A stretch of DNA of 64,000 nucleotides from Rikenellaceae bacterium (GCA_902363575.1 CABJAJ010000002.1:310001-374000); one strand, 5' to 3'. Shown: positions 16,696-28,411, numbered from the stretch's first letter. Numbers and translations: made by a program. Notes: a model not told the origin generated them from the sequence alone.

Positions 16696-17160
16696 ATGAA
16701 AAAAGCCCTGGCCTATATTCTTCCGACGCTGCTCTGCTTCGTGCTGGGCGGCATCGCGGGCGTCCTGCAAAACGACGCCATCGCCCATTGGTATCCCTAT
16801 CTGAACAAATCGGCGCTCACACCGCCCAACATCGCTTTTCCGATCGCATGGGGGATCATCTACCTCTGCATGGGTATTTCGGCGGGATTGGTGCTGACTT
16901 CGCGGGCCATGGCCCGCAGCCGCGTGATGTGGATCTGGTTCGTGCAGCTCGCGCTGAACTTCCTGTGGAGCGTGCTATTCTTCTTCGCCCGCAACCCGCT
17001 GGCCGGAATGATCGACATCGTCGCGCTCGACATCCTGGTGATCTACTACATGGTGCACGCCTACCGCGTACGCCGCGCCGCCTCGTGGCTCTTCCTGCCG
17101 TACCTGTTGTGGATTCTGTTCGCCACCTACCTGAACGGCTATATCCTGCTCTGCAACTAA
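16696..17160 (+). CDS. TspO/MBR family membrane protein
   Basis: This 154-residue protein has five predicted membrane helices and the family signatures: WYPYLNKSALTPPNIAFPIAW early on, and LNFLWSVLFFFARNPLAGM later. TspO proteins bind tetrapyrroles and may act in porphyrin handling or stress signalling. Its stop overlaps that of the convergent epimerase gene (17157-17160). Confidence 0.9.
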   Translation: MKKALAYILPTLLCFVLGGIAGVLQNDAIAHWYPYLNKSALTPPNIAFPIAWGIIYLCMGISAGLVLTSRAMARSRVMWIWFVQLALNFLWSVLFFFARNPLAGMIDIVALDILVIYYMVHAYRVRRAASWLFLPYLLWILFATYLNGYILLCN

Positions 17161-18011
17161 GCGCCGCCGAGCCGCCGCAGAAACGTGTCCAGATCGGGTG
17201 TAAGAAACTCGAATCCCGCCTCCGTGAGCCGGGCCGGCACGGCACACTGCCCCTGAAGCAAAAACTGCGAAGCCTCGCCGTAAAACATTTTCACGGCGAA
17301 GCCCGGCACGGGCAGCAGGAGGGCGCCGTAATGCCGGGCCACCTCGCGCATGAACTCCTTCTGGGTGAGCCGCTCGGGGGCGGTGAAATTGAACGTTCCG
17401 CTGAGCTGCCCGTTCTCCGTGAGGAAGATCATGGCCCGCACGAGGTCCTCCCGATCGATCCAGGAGAGGGGCTGCCAGCCGTTTCCGATCACGGCCTCGG
17501 TCTTGAGCCGTCCCATGCGGGCCAGTCGCGCGAATGCGCCCCCGTGGGGCGCGAGCACGACGCCGAAGCGGGTGACGGCCAGCCGCACATCGCCCCGCAG
17601 ATGCCGGGCTTCGTGTTCCCAGGCCGCACATAGACGGGCCAAAAAGCCGTGCCCCTGTTGCATCGCCCCTTCGTCATAACATCCCACATGGGGATAGATC
17701 CCCACGGCGGAAGCCGAGATGAAAAGCCGGGTAGCACCGCCGCTGTTGATCGCCTCGACAAGCCGGCGGGTCACACCGACCCGGCTGGCATAAAGCGTCT
17801 GCTTGTAAGCGGTTGTCCAGCGCTTGTCGATGGGTGCTCCGGCCACGTTTACGACCACTTCGCACGGACGGATCAGTTGCTCCAGCCGGCTGCGCTGCCG
17901 GTCCGAAAACAGAGCGCGGCCGAGGGGTACGACCGTGTCGCCCCGTTTTCCGAATGCGTCGGCGAGGCGGGACCCGATAAACCCGTTCGCGCCGCAGATT
18001 GCGATGTTCAT
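17157..18011 (-). CDS. TIGR01777 family NAD(P)-binding epimerase
   Basis: This 284-residue protein is an extended short-chain dehydrogenase of the YfcH/SDR39U1 group. The nucleotide-binding motif is ICGANGFIGSRLADAF at the N-terminus, followed by VVVNVAGAPIDKRW and LFISASAVGIYPHVG, and the C-terminal DUF1731-like end (FLLQGQCAVPARLTEAGFEF). The start at 18011 places the Rossmann fold at residue 1; a longer frame from 18113 has no homologous-looking sequence. Substrate unknown. Stops overlap with tspO. Confidence 0.88.
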   Translation of the reverse strand: MNIAICGANGFIGSRLADAFGKRGDTVVPLGRALFSDRQRSRLEQLIRPCEVVVNVAGAPIDKRWTTAYKQTLYASRVGVTRRLVEAINSGGATRLFISASAVGIYPHVGCYDEGAMQQGHGFLARLCAAWEHEARHLRGDVRLAVTRFGVVLAPHGGAFARLARMGRLKTEAVIGNGWQPLSWIDREDLVRAMIFLTENGQLSGTFNFTAPERLTQKEFMREVARHYGALLLPVPGFAVKMFYGEASQFLLQGQCAVPARLTEAGFEFLTPDLDTFLRRLGGA

Positions 18012-18075
18012 AATTTTCCGTTGCTTTGATCTTCCGGCAAACGCCCAATTTCCGGGCCAAAAGCGTGTTGAAGCC

Positions 18076-18110
18076 AAGAGGCCGGGCGGGTATGTCCCGT
18101 CCGGCCTCTT
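18076..18110 (-). terminator. Terminator downstream of pheT
   Basis: A near-perfect GC-rich hairpin (AAGAGGCCGG ... CCGGCCTCTT) lies 16 bases after the pheT stop on the minus strand. T tracts are weak. Confidence 0.6.
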
Positions 18111-18125
18111 CATTTGCGGCGAGCG

Positions 18126-20591
18126 CTACGCCCGCACCTGGGCGCCGGCCTGCTGCTCGAAGCGGGCGGTCAGGTTGGCCATCGCACGCTCAATCGTGCG
18201 TTCGTCGAGCGTACGGGTGCGATCCTCCAGCACGAAACTCAGCGCATAGGACTTCTTGCCCTCGGGCAGCTTGTCGCCCTCGTACACATCGAAAAGCGTC
18301 ACGTTCCGCAACAGCTTTTTCTCGGCGGCGAAAGCGATCCGACGCAGCGCGGCGAAAGTCACGTCCCGATCCACGAGCAGCGCCAGGTCGCGCCGCACCT
18401 CGGGGAACCGGGAGGGCTCCTCCGCCGCGATGCGTTGCTTGCGCGTCGCGCGCACGAGCTGGTCGAAAGGCATTTCGAGGAAATAAACCTCCTGCTTCAG
18501 ATCGAACATGCGGCGGATGCGGGGCGCAACCACGCCGATCTGCAGCAGCTCTCTGCCGTTGAGCCGCAGCGAGATCCCCTCCCCGAACAGGTCGCTCTGC
18601 AGCGGCTCGGCATCCAGGGCTAAGGGGTCGATTCCGAAACGGCGGAGCAGCTTTTCGGCCGCAGCCCGCAGGGTGAAGAACGATGCCTGCACGGGGCGCG
18701 TGTTCCACGACTGGGGTTCCGCCAGCCCCGTGACGGCCATGCCGAGCCGGTAGGTTTCGACATAAGGCGCGAGCGCGTCGCCCGTATCCGTCTTTTCGGC
18801 ATCGTAAGCATAGCAGTTGCCGAACTCGTAAAGCTTCAGATCGCCGTTGCGCCGATTGACGTTGAGCTGCACGGCCTCCATCAAACTGAACAGAAGCGTC
18901 TGCCGCATCACGCCGAGGTCGGCGCTCAGCGGATTGAGAATCCGCACGCATCGGTCGGCAGGGTAGCTGACGAGCCCCTCGTAGTAGGCGGCTTTGGTAA
19001 GCGAATTGGACATGATCTCGGTGAATCCTCCGGCGGAGAGGAAATCCGAAGCGGTATTCACCAACCGGTCACGGTCGGGTTTCGGAGCGTAGGAGAGGAT
19101 GGAATGTACCCGCTCAGGCACCTCCACGTTATTGTAGCCATAGATGCGCAGCAACTCCTCGGCCAGATCGGCCTCGCGCCGCACATCCACCCGGTAGGGC
19201 GGTACGGCCACCGTGAGCACGTCGTCCCGTTCTGTAAGGATGCGGATTTCGAGCGCGGCGAGGATCGTGCGCACCGTGTCGCGGGGCAGCGGCTTGCCGA
19301 TCAGCGCATCGATGTGCCGCAGGTCGGCCTCGAAAACGAACTCCTTTGCAGGTGCGGGATTCAGGTCGATGACCTCGCTCGAAATCCGCCCTCCGGCCAG
19401 CTCCTTCATCAGCAGGGCGGCCCGCTTGAGCGCATAAACCTGTAGGTTGGGATCGATGCCGCGTTCGTAGCGGAACGAGGCGTCGGTATTCAGCGCATGT
19501 CTGCGGGCGGTCTTGCGCACCCACACCGGATTGAAATAGGCGCTCTCGATGAACACGTCGGTCGTCGTGTCGGAAATCCCCGAATCGAGCCCGCCGAACA
19601 CCCCCGCGATACACATGGGCCGCTCGGCCGAGCAGATCATCAGGTCGTCGGCCGCGAGGCGGCGTTCCACCCCGTCGAGCGTCGTGAACGGCGTGTCCTG
19701 CTCACAGGTGCGCACGACGATCCGTCCGCCCCCGATCTTCCGTGCGTCGAACGCATGCAGGGGTTGTCCCAGCTCGAACAGTACGAAATTGGTGATATCC
19801 ACCAGGTTGTTCTTCGGATGGATGCCGGCGGCCCGCAGGCAGCGCTGCATCCATTCGGGCGACGGACCGATCCGGCAGCCCGTCACGGTGACGCCCGCAT
19901 AACGGGGCGCAGCCTCCGGACATTCGACCGTCACGCCGATTTCGAGCGCATGGTCATCGACCGCGAAAGCGCTCACGTCGGGCATCCGCACGCCGCCCGG
20001 CAGCCCCTTGCTTTTCAGGTAGGCGGCCACGTCGCGCGCCACACCGATATGGGATGCCGCGTCGATGCGGTTGGGCGTCAGACCGATCTCGATGAGGTAG
20101 TCGTCCTCGATATCCAGAAAGTCGCGCGCAGGCGTCCCCGGTACGGCGTCGGCGGGCAGCTCCATGATCCCGTCGTGGGAAACCCCCACCCCCAATTCGT
20201 CCTCGGCGCAGAGCATGCCGAGCGACTCGACGCCGCGTATTTTGCTGCGCTTGATCCTGAACTCCTGCTCCGCACCGTCGGGGTAGAGCACCGCTCCGAC
20301 TTTTGCGCAAAGCACCTTGAGACCCTGCCGGCAGTTTGCAGCCCCGCAAACGATCGGCAACGGCTCGCCCTCGCCCACATCGACCCGCGTGATGTGCAGG
20401 TGGTCCGAGTCGGGATGGTCCTCGCAGGTCAGCACCTCGCCGACCACGACCCCCTCCAGGCCGCCGCGCACCCCCTCGATCTTCTCGAGACCCTCCACTT
20501 CGAGTCCGATATCGGTCAGGATCACCGCGAGCTGTTCGGCCGAAAGGTCGGTGTCCAGATAGCGTCTGAGCCAGTTATAAGAAATGTTCAT
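18126..20591 (-). CDS. pheT: Phenylalanyl-tRNA synthetase beta subunit
   Basis: This 821-residue protein is the beta chain of the alpha2-beta2 enzyme that charges tRNA-Phe. Domains in order are MNISYNWLRRYLD, the EMAP-like tRNA-binding domain (residues about 40-150), the B3/B4 editing domain, B5 (VRTILAALEIRI region), the catalytic-like core, and a C-terminal FDX-ACB anticodon-binding domain (PSRFPEVRRDLALLVDRDVT). The length fits the family. The start at 20591 is chosen because the family signature begins there. pheS is not adjacent. Confidence 0.96.
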   Translation of the reverse strand: MNISYNWLRRYLDTDLSAEQLAVILTDIGLEVEGLEKIEGVRGGLEGVVVGEVLTCEDHPDSDHLHITRVDVGEGEPLPIVCGAANCRQGLKVLCAKVGAVLYPDGAEQEFRIKRSKIRGVESLGMLCAEDELGVGVSHDGIMELPADAVPGTPARDFLDIEDDYLIEIGLTPNRIDAASHIGVARDVAAYLKSKGLPGGVRMPDVSAFAVDDHALEIGVTVECPEAAPRYAGVTVTGCRIGPSPEWMQRCLRAAGIHPKNNLVDITNFVLFELGQPLHAFDARKIGGGRIVVRTCEQDTPFTTLDGVERRLAADDLMICSAERPMCIAGVFGGLDSGISDTTTDVFIESAYFNPVWVRKTARRHALNTDASFRYERGIDPNLQVYALKRAALLMKELAGGRISSEVIDLNPAPAKEFVFEADLRHIDALIGKPLPRDTVRTILAALEIRILTERDDVLTVAVPPYRVDVRREADLAEELLRIYGYNNVEVPERVHSILSYAPKPDRDRLVNTASDFLSAGGFTEIMSNSLTKAAYYEGLVSYPADRCVRILNPLSADLGVMRQTLLFSLMEAVQLNVNRRNGDLKLYEFGNCYAYDAEKTDTGDALAPYVETYRLGMAVTGLAEPQSWNTRPVQASFFTLRAAAEKLLRRFGIDPLALDAEPLQSDLFGEGISLRLNGRELLQIGVVAPRIRRMFDLKQEVYFLEMPFDQLVRATRKQRIAAEEPSRFPEVRRDLALLVDRDVTFAALRRIAFAAEKKLLRNVTLFDVYEGDKLPEGKKSYALSFVLEDRTRTLDERTIERAMANLTARFEQQAGAQVRA

Positions 20592-20686
20592 ATCCGTATG
20601 GTTAATGTTTTCCCGTATCCGTTCCGATCCGGAAGCGATACTCCCGGCGTGCCGCCGCAGCGACCCGCGCTTCCGGATGGATTGTG

Positions 20687-20694
20687 CAAAAATA
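20687..20694 (-). promoter_or_regulatory. Promoter -7 box of pheT
   Basis: The minus strand reads TATTTTTG, an exact TAnnTTTG match, 95 bases before the pheT start. Confidence 0.5.
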
Positions 20695-20738
20695 CAAAAC
20701 ATTCCCGAAACCGCGCCGCCGGGATACGATTATTTCTG

Positions 20739-20746
20739 TATCTTTG
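20739..20746 (+). promoter_or_regulatory. Promoter -7 box of acyltransferase gene
   Basis: TATCTTTG, exact consensus, 42 bases upstream of ATG 20789. It is divergent from the pheT box. Confidence 0.5.
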
Positions 20747-20788
20747 TCCCGCCGAAAGGCTCTGCGCCGTCCGGACCGCCATACTGCC

Positions 20789-21817
20789 ATGCCGACCATA
20801 ACCCAAACGGGCGAAAAAACGAGAATCGCCTACATCGACCTGCTCAAGGGCGTTTGCATCGTCCTGATCGTCGCCATCCATTGCAATCTTTTTTCCGAGG
20901 AGCGCAACGTAGCGCCGGCTCTGACGGCCATGCGGGTCGTGCCGCTGTTCTTCTTCCTGTCAGGGCTCTTTTTCCGGCCCTACTCCGGACTGCGGGAATT
21001 CCTGGTGCGCAAGATCAACACGCTGCTGGTGCCCTACCTTTTTTTCCAGCTCGCTTTCGGAGGCGGACTGTTGCTCACGGCCGCGCTGACCCATACGCTC
21101 GGGGACTATCCGCCGGTCGCGCTCGTTCGCTTCTTCACCGTGGACAACGGCCCGCTCTGGTACCTGCGGTGCCTGCTGGTCATCAACCTCGTTTACTATG
21201 CGCTCGACCGCCTGATACCATACAAGCTCCTACGGCTCGCAGCATGCTTCGTCCCGGCGGCTGCGACCTGGTGGCTCTGCAAAGCCGGCTGCCTGCTTCC
21301 CGACCACATGCCCGCGCCGTGGAATTACCTCATCCTGGAATTGCTCCGGCTCCCGCAGGCGATGATGGCATTGCCGCTTTTCTGCATCGGGCACCTCTGC
21401 CGCGACACGATGATGCGGCCGCGCAACCTGCGCATCGAACTGCCCCTGATGGCGGTCACCGCGGGGGTGCTGTGGCTGACGGCCGAACCGATGAACATGC
21501 ACGCCAATGCCTACGGCACGAATTTCGTGCTGTTCTACCTCTCGGTGCTCGCCCTGACCCTGTTTCTCATCCTGGCGGGACGGCTCATCGACCGGCTGCC
21601 AACGGTCGATTTTCTGGGACGCAATACGCTGATCGTACTGGGGATTCATTTTCCGGTGATCCTGCTCTTGGAAAAGTACGTGCACAACGACCTGACGGTA
21701 CTGGTACTGACCACGCTCGCCATGTTCCCGCTCATCCCGCCGCTGAACCGCTGGCTGCCGCGGCTGACCGGCCGCAAACCGCTTTTCCGCACGTATGCCC
21801 GCCCGGAAAAGACATGA
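20789..21817 (+). CDS. Acyltransferase 3 family membrane protein
   Basis: This 342-residue protein has about ten membrane helices and the family start YIDLLKGVCIVLIVAIHCNL (the catalytic-type His near the end of helix 1), followed by VVPLFFFLSGLFFRPY. Members O-acetylate or acylate cell-surface sugars. ATG 20789 is chosen because upstream in-frame sequence is low quality and contains the promoter box. It stands alone between pheT and a lipoprotein gene, so the substrate is unknown. Confidence 0.83.
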   Translation: MPTITQTGEKTRIAYIDLLKGVCIVLIVAIHCNLFSEERNVAPALTAMRVVPLFFFLSGLFFRPYSGLREFLVRKINTLLVPYLFFQLAFGGGLLLTAALTHTLGDYPPVALVRFFTVDNGPLWYLRCLLVINLVYYALDRLIPYKLLRLAACFVPAAATWWLCKAGCLLPDHMPAPWNYLILELLRLPQAMMALPLFCIGHLCRDTMMRPRNLRIELPLMAVTAGVLWLTAEPMNMHANAYGTNFVLFYLSVLALTLFLILAGRLIDRLPTVDFLGRNTLIVLGIHFPVILLLEKYVHNDLTVLVLTTLAMFPLIPPLNRWLPRLTGRKPLFRTYARPEKT

Positions 21818-21840
21818 CGTCGGGCCTTTCTATTTCACAG

Positions 21841-21874
21841 TTTGTTCGATTTTCCGAATTTTTAGCTATCTTCG
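21841..21874 (+). promoter_or_regulatory. Probable promoter of poly-G lipoprotein
   Basis: TTTG at 21841-21844 is followed after 22 bases by TATCTTCG, one mismatch from TAnnTTTG. It lies about 95 bases before the ATG at 21970. Confidence 0.45.
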
Positions 21875-21969
21875 CCCGCGATTTGCCGGTCGAATCCGGC
21901 CTGACAGAAAGAACATAGCACCTGAAACACTTATTATTCATCTTTTTTATTCATCTTTCACTTAAAAAC

Positions 21970-23432
21970 ATGAACCGAATTTTTCGCACTGCGCTCTGCG
22001 CAGCGGCAGCTTTGCTGCTCTTCAACGCCTGCTCCGACGAGGGGGGGGGGGAAATCCCACTCCTGATCCGGAACCCCAACCCGAACCCCAGCCTGAAGTA
22101 ATGACTTTCCAGGTGGAGATCGAAACCACCTCGCGCCGGATCGACCTCGACGTGATCCCCTCCAAGGACGACCAGTATTATTTCGCAAGCTACATGGAGG
22201 AATCGATCTACGAACAGATGGGTTTCACCGAACATCCCGAAGAGTTCAAAGCTTTCTGGATCGCCTACCTCGAAGATTACGTCAATGAGGAATACGACCT
22301 TTCGCACTTTCTCTGGAAGGGGCCGAGCTCGCAGACTTTTGAAGGTCTGAACGCCATGCCCGGCAAAGATTACGTGACCTGCATCTTCGGCATCGAACCC
22401 GACTTCAAGTACACCACCGAGATTCATACCGAGCGCTTCAGCACCAAGCCGCGCCAGGGCACTCCGGTCGAGGGCGTGACCTTCGAGATTACCGCTCCGC
22501 AGATCTCCTCCTTCGGCGCATCCATCAACTACAAGGTCGCCGGTCCCGAAGTGACCTGGCTCTCCTTCCTCCAAACCAAGACCAACTTCGACGCCGACTA
22601 CGAGGGCGATGCGTCGAAATTCCTCACGGCCGAACGCGACCGTTTCGAGCGGACGCTGATCTCGCAGGGCCGCACCTGGTCGAACTACCTGCGCACCGCC
22701 ACCGACTTCGACGAGCAGTGGGACATTCTCGACTCGGAGACCGAGTACGTGATCGTCGCCGCCGGCATCAGCGAGGACGGAGCGATCATCACCGAGCCTT
22801 CGGCCCCGTTCGTCTTCGCTACCAAGAAATCGGGTACCGGCGTTGACATCGTCCAGGAAACCGAGCACTTCCGTTTCAGCATCACCAACCTGACCGGCGA
22901 GAAGTGCCGCTGGGCGGTCGAGCCGCTCGAAACCCCGGGCGAGTACGATTATATGTATGCCGAAGCCATGCCGCTCGAGGCATATCCCGACGTTACCGGA
23001 ACAGACGACCTCACGCAGTTCGGCGCCATCGTTTCCGACATTTTCAACCGCAATATCTGCAGAGAGTTCTGGTACAAGCCCAATCCCGACAACGCCATGT
23101 ATCTGGAGGCGTTTGAACTCTATTATTGGAAGTCGTTCCTGACCGATCCCGACGGTTTCCCAATGGAATACTCTTTCCGCGAATGGTCGGCCGAGGGGTA
23201 CGACATGACCCAGCCCAACATCCTGATCGCTTTCCCGGTTCATCCGCAGACCGACTTCGACTGGAGCACGTTCGACTGGGAGAACGAAGTGCTTCCCCAA
23301 TCCACTTTCGGCGCAACGGAGTACATCGAGTTCACGGCACCGGCTGCCGAGCCCGAACCCGCTCCGCTCTCGCTTCCCGCAAGCGTGAATCCCGCCGACC
23401 GCTTCGTTTACTACCGCATCATGGGCAGGTAG
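21970..23432 (+). CDS. Surface lipoprotein split by an out-of-phase G11 tract
   Basis: The first reading frame encodes a lipoprotein signal peptide (MNRIFRTALCAAAALLLFNAC, lipobox FNAC at codons 18-21), then SDEGGG, and stops at 22101. The second frame, open from the G tract, reads NPTPDPEPQPEPQPEV and then a 443-residue beta-rich domain ending at 23432. Adding one G (G12) or removing two (G9) fuses them into a 487-residue protein with a usual Pro/Glu linker. So the gene is either phase-variable and currently off, or the tract length is an assembly error. An internal ATG at 22101 would yield only a cytoplasmic form. No known domain is recognised. It has its own terminator. Confidence 0.75.
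22041..22051 (+). repeat. G11 homopolymer inside lipoprotein gene
   Basis: Eleven consecutive G start immediately after codons for Cys-Ser-Asp-Glu, two to three residues after the lipidated Cys. Such tracts slip in replication. Confidence 0.9.
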
Positions 23433-23456
23433 GCAATACCCGATAACCGCAATCGA

Positions 23457-23489
23457 TACCGGCAGCTTTTGCTGCCGGTATTTTTTTGT
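23457..23489 (+). terminator. Terminator of poly-G lipoprotein gene
   Basis: A ten-base-pair hairpin (ATACCGGCAG / CTGCCGGTAT) is followed by seven T, 25 bases after the stop. Confidence 0.88.
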
Positions 23490-23541
23490 ATGACGGTATG
23501 AGGAGACGGACAGGCGATCCGCGGGCACGCCGCCGGATTTC

Positions 23542-24411
23542 CTACCGCAATAAGGCGAGGATCGTAAAAAACGCCAGCATCAGGCTCGCCAGACCGTTGA
23601 GCGTGCCGAAGGCCAGCGGAATGCGAGCCTGTCGCCCCGGCGTGACCAGCAGATGCTCCGCCACAAGTATCGCTGCGAAAAGCCCGACGCCGATCCACAG
23701 CCAGACGCTTTGCGGGCAGCAGGCCGCGAACCACAGCAGCGCCCCGACGCTCACGGCATGCAGCAGCAGGCTGATGCGGAGCGAAGCAGCGACGGAAAAG
23801 CGGGCCGGGATCGAGCGGAGCCCGCTCGCACGGTCGAAATCACGATCCTGCAAGGCATAGATGACGTCGAATCCCCCGCACCAGGTCATCACCAGCAGTG
23901 CGAGGATGCAGGGCTCCGGAGCCAGGTGTCCCGTCACGGCGACATAGGCTCCGACGGGTGCGATGCCGAGCGACAGGCCGAGCACCAGGTGGGCCAGGCA
24001 GGTGAACCGTTTGCAATAGCTGTAAAACAGCAGGACGGCGAGCGCAGCCGGTGCGAGCGCAGCCGTCAGGGGGTTGATGGTCGCGGCAACCGCGAGAAAC
24101 AGCGCGGCATTGATTCCGACGAACCACAGCGCGCGGGCGGGAGAGATGACCCCGGCCGGTATTTCGCGGCCGGCCGTGCGGGGATTCCGCGCATCCAGAT
24201 GCCGGTCCGCCCATCGGTTGAAGCCCATGGCCGCATTGCGGGCGAAAACCATGCAGAGCATGACCTGCACCAGCAGCCATCCCCAGGGGCGGGCCGTATG
24301 AAAGTCGGTCGTGTGCAGGGCATAGACGAAACCGATCAGGGCGAACGGCATGGCGAAAACCGTATGGGCAAAGCGAACGAGCGAAGCGTAGATAAGGACG
24401 GTATTGTTCAT
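23542..24411 (-). CDS. UbiA-type polyprenyltransferase, menaquinone-related
   Basis: This 289-residue membrane protein attaches a polyprenyl chain to an aromatic ring. The two Asp-rich Mg-diphosphate motifs of the UbiA superfamily are present: NRWADRHLD and DVIYALQDRDFDR. About eight hydrophobic helices are seen. In bacteria without ubiquinone, UbiA-like genes of this type often serve the futalosine menaquinone route (MqnP); that assignment is inference since no other menaquinone gene is adjacent. It could also be MenA-like. The start at 24411 follows a consensus promoter. Confidence 0.85.
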   Translation of the reverse strand: MNNTVLIYASLVRFAHTVFAMPFALIGFVYALHTTDFHTARPWGWLLVQVMLCMVFARNAAMGFNRWADRHLDARNPRTAGREIPAGVISPARALWFVGINAALFLAVAATINPLTAALAPAALAVLLFYSYCKRFTCLAHLVLGLSLGIAPVGAYVAVTGHLAPEPCILALLVMTWCGGFDVIYALQDRDFDRASGLRSIPARFSVAASLRISLLLHAVSVGALLWFAACCPQSVWLWIGVGLFAAILVAEHLLVTPGRQARIPLAFGTLNGLASLMLAFFTILALLR

Positions 24412-24433
24412 GGACAGCGGATCGTTAGCGGCA

Positions 24434-24441
24434 CAAAAGTA
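24434..24441 (-). promoter_or_regulatory. Promoter -7 box of prenyltransferase gene
   Basis: The minus strand reads TACTTTTG, an exact TAnnTTTG match, 22 bases before the start at 24411. Confidence 0.5.
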
Positions 24442-24606
24442 ACAATTATCCGTCAGGTAGCGTCTTTTTTCCGATCCCAACAGCAGAAAATCATCGCCGG
24501 TCTTGTTGCGTTTCCGGTGAATTTTCGTAACTTTGATCGGGATTGAAAGCGTGCGGAACGCCGCGCCCGGCGACAGGTGTCGGGCCGCGCCCGACCGGCG
24601 GGATTG

Positions 24607-24638
24607 TTTGGCGATGCGCCCGGTTTGTATTATCTTTG
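24607..24638 (+). promoter_or_regulatory. Full promoter of lepA operon
   Basis: TTTG (24607-24610), exactly 20 bases, then TATCTTTG (24631-24638): a complete Bacteroidota housekeeping promoter, 19 bases before the lepA ATG. Confidence 0.8.
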
Positions 24639-24657
24639 CCGTCGCTTTGAACAGACT

Positions 24658-26448
<1,791 letters not shown>

Positions 26449-26453
26449 CCGCT

Positions 26454-28364
26454 ATGAAAAAGACCATCATCGACCTGTTTGAGGAGGCGGTGGCAAAACA
26501 TGCCGACCGCACGTTCCTGCTCGAAAAAAGGCACGGGCATTTCCAATCCACCTCTTATGCCGAAACCCGTCAGCAAGCTCTCGAGGCGGGCGCCGGCCTC
26601 GCCGGGCTGGGCGTCAGGGCGGGCGACCGCGTCGCCATCCTGGGCGAGGGGAGCAACCGCTGGATCATTGCCGAGCTGGGTCTGCTTTATGCCGGGGCCG
26701 TGAGCGTACCGCTCTCGATCAAGCTCGAAGAGGATAACGACCTGCTGTTCCGCATGCACCATGCCGACGTGCGGACGATCTTCGTATCCAAATACCAGCT
26801 ACCCAAAATCCGCCGCCTGCGCGAGCGGCTGCCCGAACTGCGGCATATCATCGTGATGGGCCACACTCCGCTGGAAGGGGGCGAGCTGGCGTTTGAAACG
26901 CTCAAGCGGGTAGGGCGCGAATACCTGTCGGAGCACCGCGAAGCGTTTCTGTCCGTCGGACGCAACCTGCGCAACGAGGATTTCGCCACCATCACCTACA
27001 CCTCCGGCACCACGGCCGATCCGAAGGGTGTCGTGCTGACCCACCGCAACTACACGGCCAACGTCGAACAGGCCCTCTCGCGTATCTCCATCCCGCCGAC
27101 GTTCCGAACGCTCATCATCCTGCCGCTCGACCACTGTTTCGCGCATGTGGTCGGCTTCTACATCATGATCGCCTGCGGAGCCAGCGTCGCCACCGTAGAG
27201 ACGGGCCGCACGCCAATGGAGACGCTCAAGAACATTCCGCTCAACATCCGCGAAACGCAGCCTCATTTCCTGATGACCGTACCCGCACTGGCCAAGAATT
27301 TCCGCCGGAACATCGAGACGGCCATCCGTGCGAAAGGCGCCGTTGCGGAGCGGATGTTCCGTGCCGGCCTCCGCACGGCCTATGCCTATAACGGCGACGG
27401 CTACCGTCCGGGACGCGGTTGGCGCATGTTGCTGCGGCCCGTGGTCGGGCTCTTCGACATGACGGTTTTCCGGCAGGTGCGCAAGGCTTTCGGCGGTCGG
27501 ATGCAGTTCTTCATCGGCGGCGGAGCGCTGCTCGACGCCGAGCTGCAGCGTTTCTTCTACGCCATCGGCATCCCGATGTACCAGGGTTACGGCCTTTCGG
27601 AAGCGACGCCCATCATCTCGACCAACTCCCCCCGACGCCGGATGCACCGCATCGGCTCGTCCGGCACGCCCGTTACCCCCATGGACCTGCGCATCCTGGA
27701 CGAAAACGGCAGGGAGCTTCCCAACGGCACCAAGGGGGAAATCGTGATCCGGGGCGAAAACGTCATGGCCTGCTACTGGAAAAATCCGGAGGCGACCCGG
27801 GAAACCGTGCGCGACGGATGGCTTCACACAGGCGACCTGGGCTACCTGACGGACGACGGATTCCTGTACGTGCTCGGACGCTTCAAAAGCCTGCTCATCG
27901 CAAGCGACGGAGAAAAATACAGCCCCGAGGGGATGGAGGAGGCGATAGTCGGCAACTCCGACCTGATCGACCAGGTCGTCGTCCACAATACCCAGAATCC
28001 CTACACCGTCGCCATCGTCGTGCCCAACGCAGGAGCGCTCCGGCAACGGATCGCACGCGAGGGGCTTTCGCCGCAGGAACAACTTTGTGCCGCGGCACGG
28101 CTCCTGGGCGCGGAAATCGACAAATACCGCAGGGGCGGGCCCTATGCCGGAGCGTTTCCCGAACGGTGGCTTCCCGTGGGGCTGGCAATCGTTGAGGAGC
28201 CGTTCACCGAACACAACGGTATGATGAACAGCACGCTCAAGGTGGTACGCGGCAAAGTGGAAGAGCATTTCCGCGAGCGGATCGACTATGTTTATACGCC
28301 CGAAGGCAGGGAGCTTTGCAACCCCCGCAACCTCGAGTCGCTTCGCAGGTTGATTTTCTCGTGA
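26454..28364 (+). CDS. Long-chain acyl-CoA synthetase (AMP-binding)
   Basis: This 636-residue enzyme activates fatty acids as acyl-AMP and then acyl-CoA. The AMP-binding P-loop motif is TYTSGTTADPKGVVLTHRN, with GYGLSEATPIIS and GWLHTGDLGYLTDDGFLYVLGR further on. The adenylate-forming C-terminal Lys region is somewhat divergent. ATG 26454 is preferred to the TTG at 26445, which would overlap lepA. It is probably the second gene of the lepA operon. Confidence 0.9.
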   Translation: MKKTIIDLFEEAVAKHADRTFLLEKRHGHFQSTSYAETRQQALEAGAGLAGLGVRAGDRVAILGEGSNRWIIAELGLLYAGAVSVPLSIKLEEDNDLLFRMHHADVRTIFVSKYQLPKIRRLRERLPELRHIIVMGHTPLEGGELAFETLKRVGREYLSEHREAFLSVGRNLRNEDFATITYTSGTTADPKGVVLTHRNYTANVEQALSRISIPPTFRTLIILPLDHCFAHVVGFYIMIACGASVATVETGRTPMETLKNIPLNIRETQPHFLMTVPALAKNFRRNIETAIRAKGAVAERMFRAGLRTAYAYNGDGYRPGRGWRMLLRPVVGLFDMTVFRQVRKAFGGRMQFFIGGGALLDAELQRFFYAIGIPMYQGYGLSEATPIISTNSPRRRMHRIGSSGTPVTPMDLRILDENGRELPNGTKGEIVIRGENVMACYWKNPEATRETVRDGWLHTGDLGYLTDDGFLYVLGRFKSLLIASDGEKYSPEGMEEAIVGNSDLIDQVVVHNTQNPYTVAIVVPNAGALRQRIAREGLSPQEQLCAAARLLGAEIDKYRRGGPYAGAFPERWLPVGLAIVEEPFTEHNGMMNSTLKVVRGKVEEHFRERIDYVYTPEGRELCNPRNLESLRRLIFS

Positions 28365-28392
28365 AAAACGATGCATTTTCAGAAATTTTTCC

Positions 28393-28400
28393 TATTTTTG
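28393..28400 (+). promoter_or_regulatory. Promoter -7 box of tRNA-Gly
   Basis: TATTTTTG, exact consensus, 11 bases upstream of the mature tRNA 5' end. Confidence 0.65.
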
Positions 28401-28411
28401 CAAACGCAATC

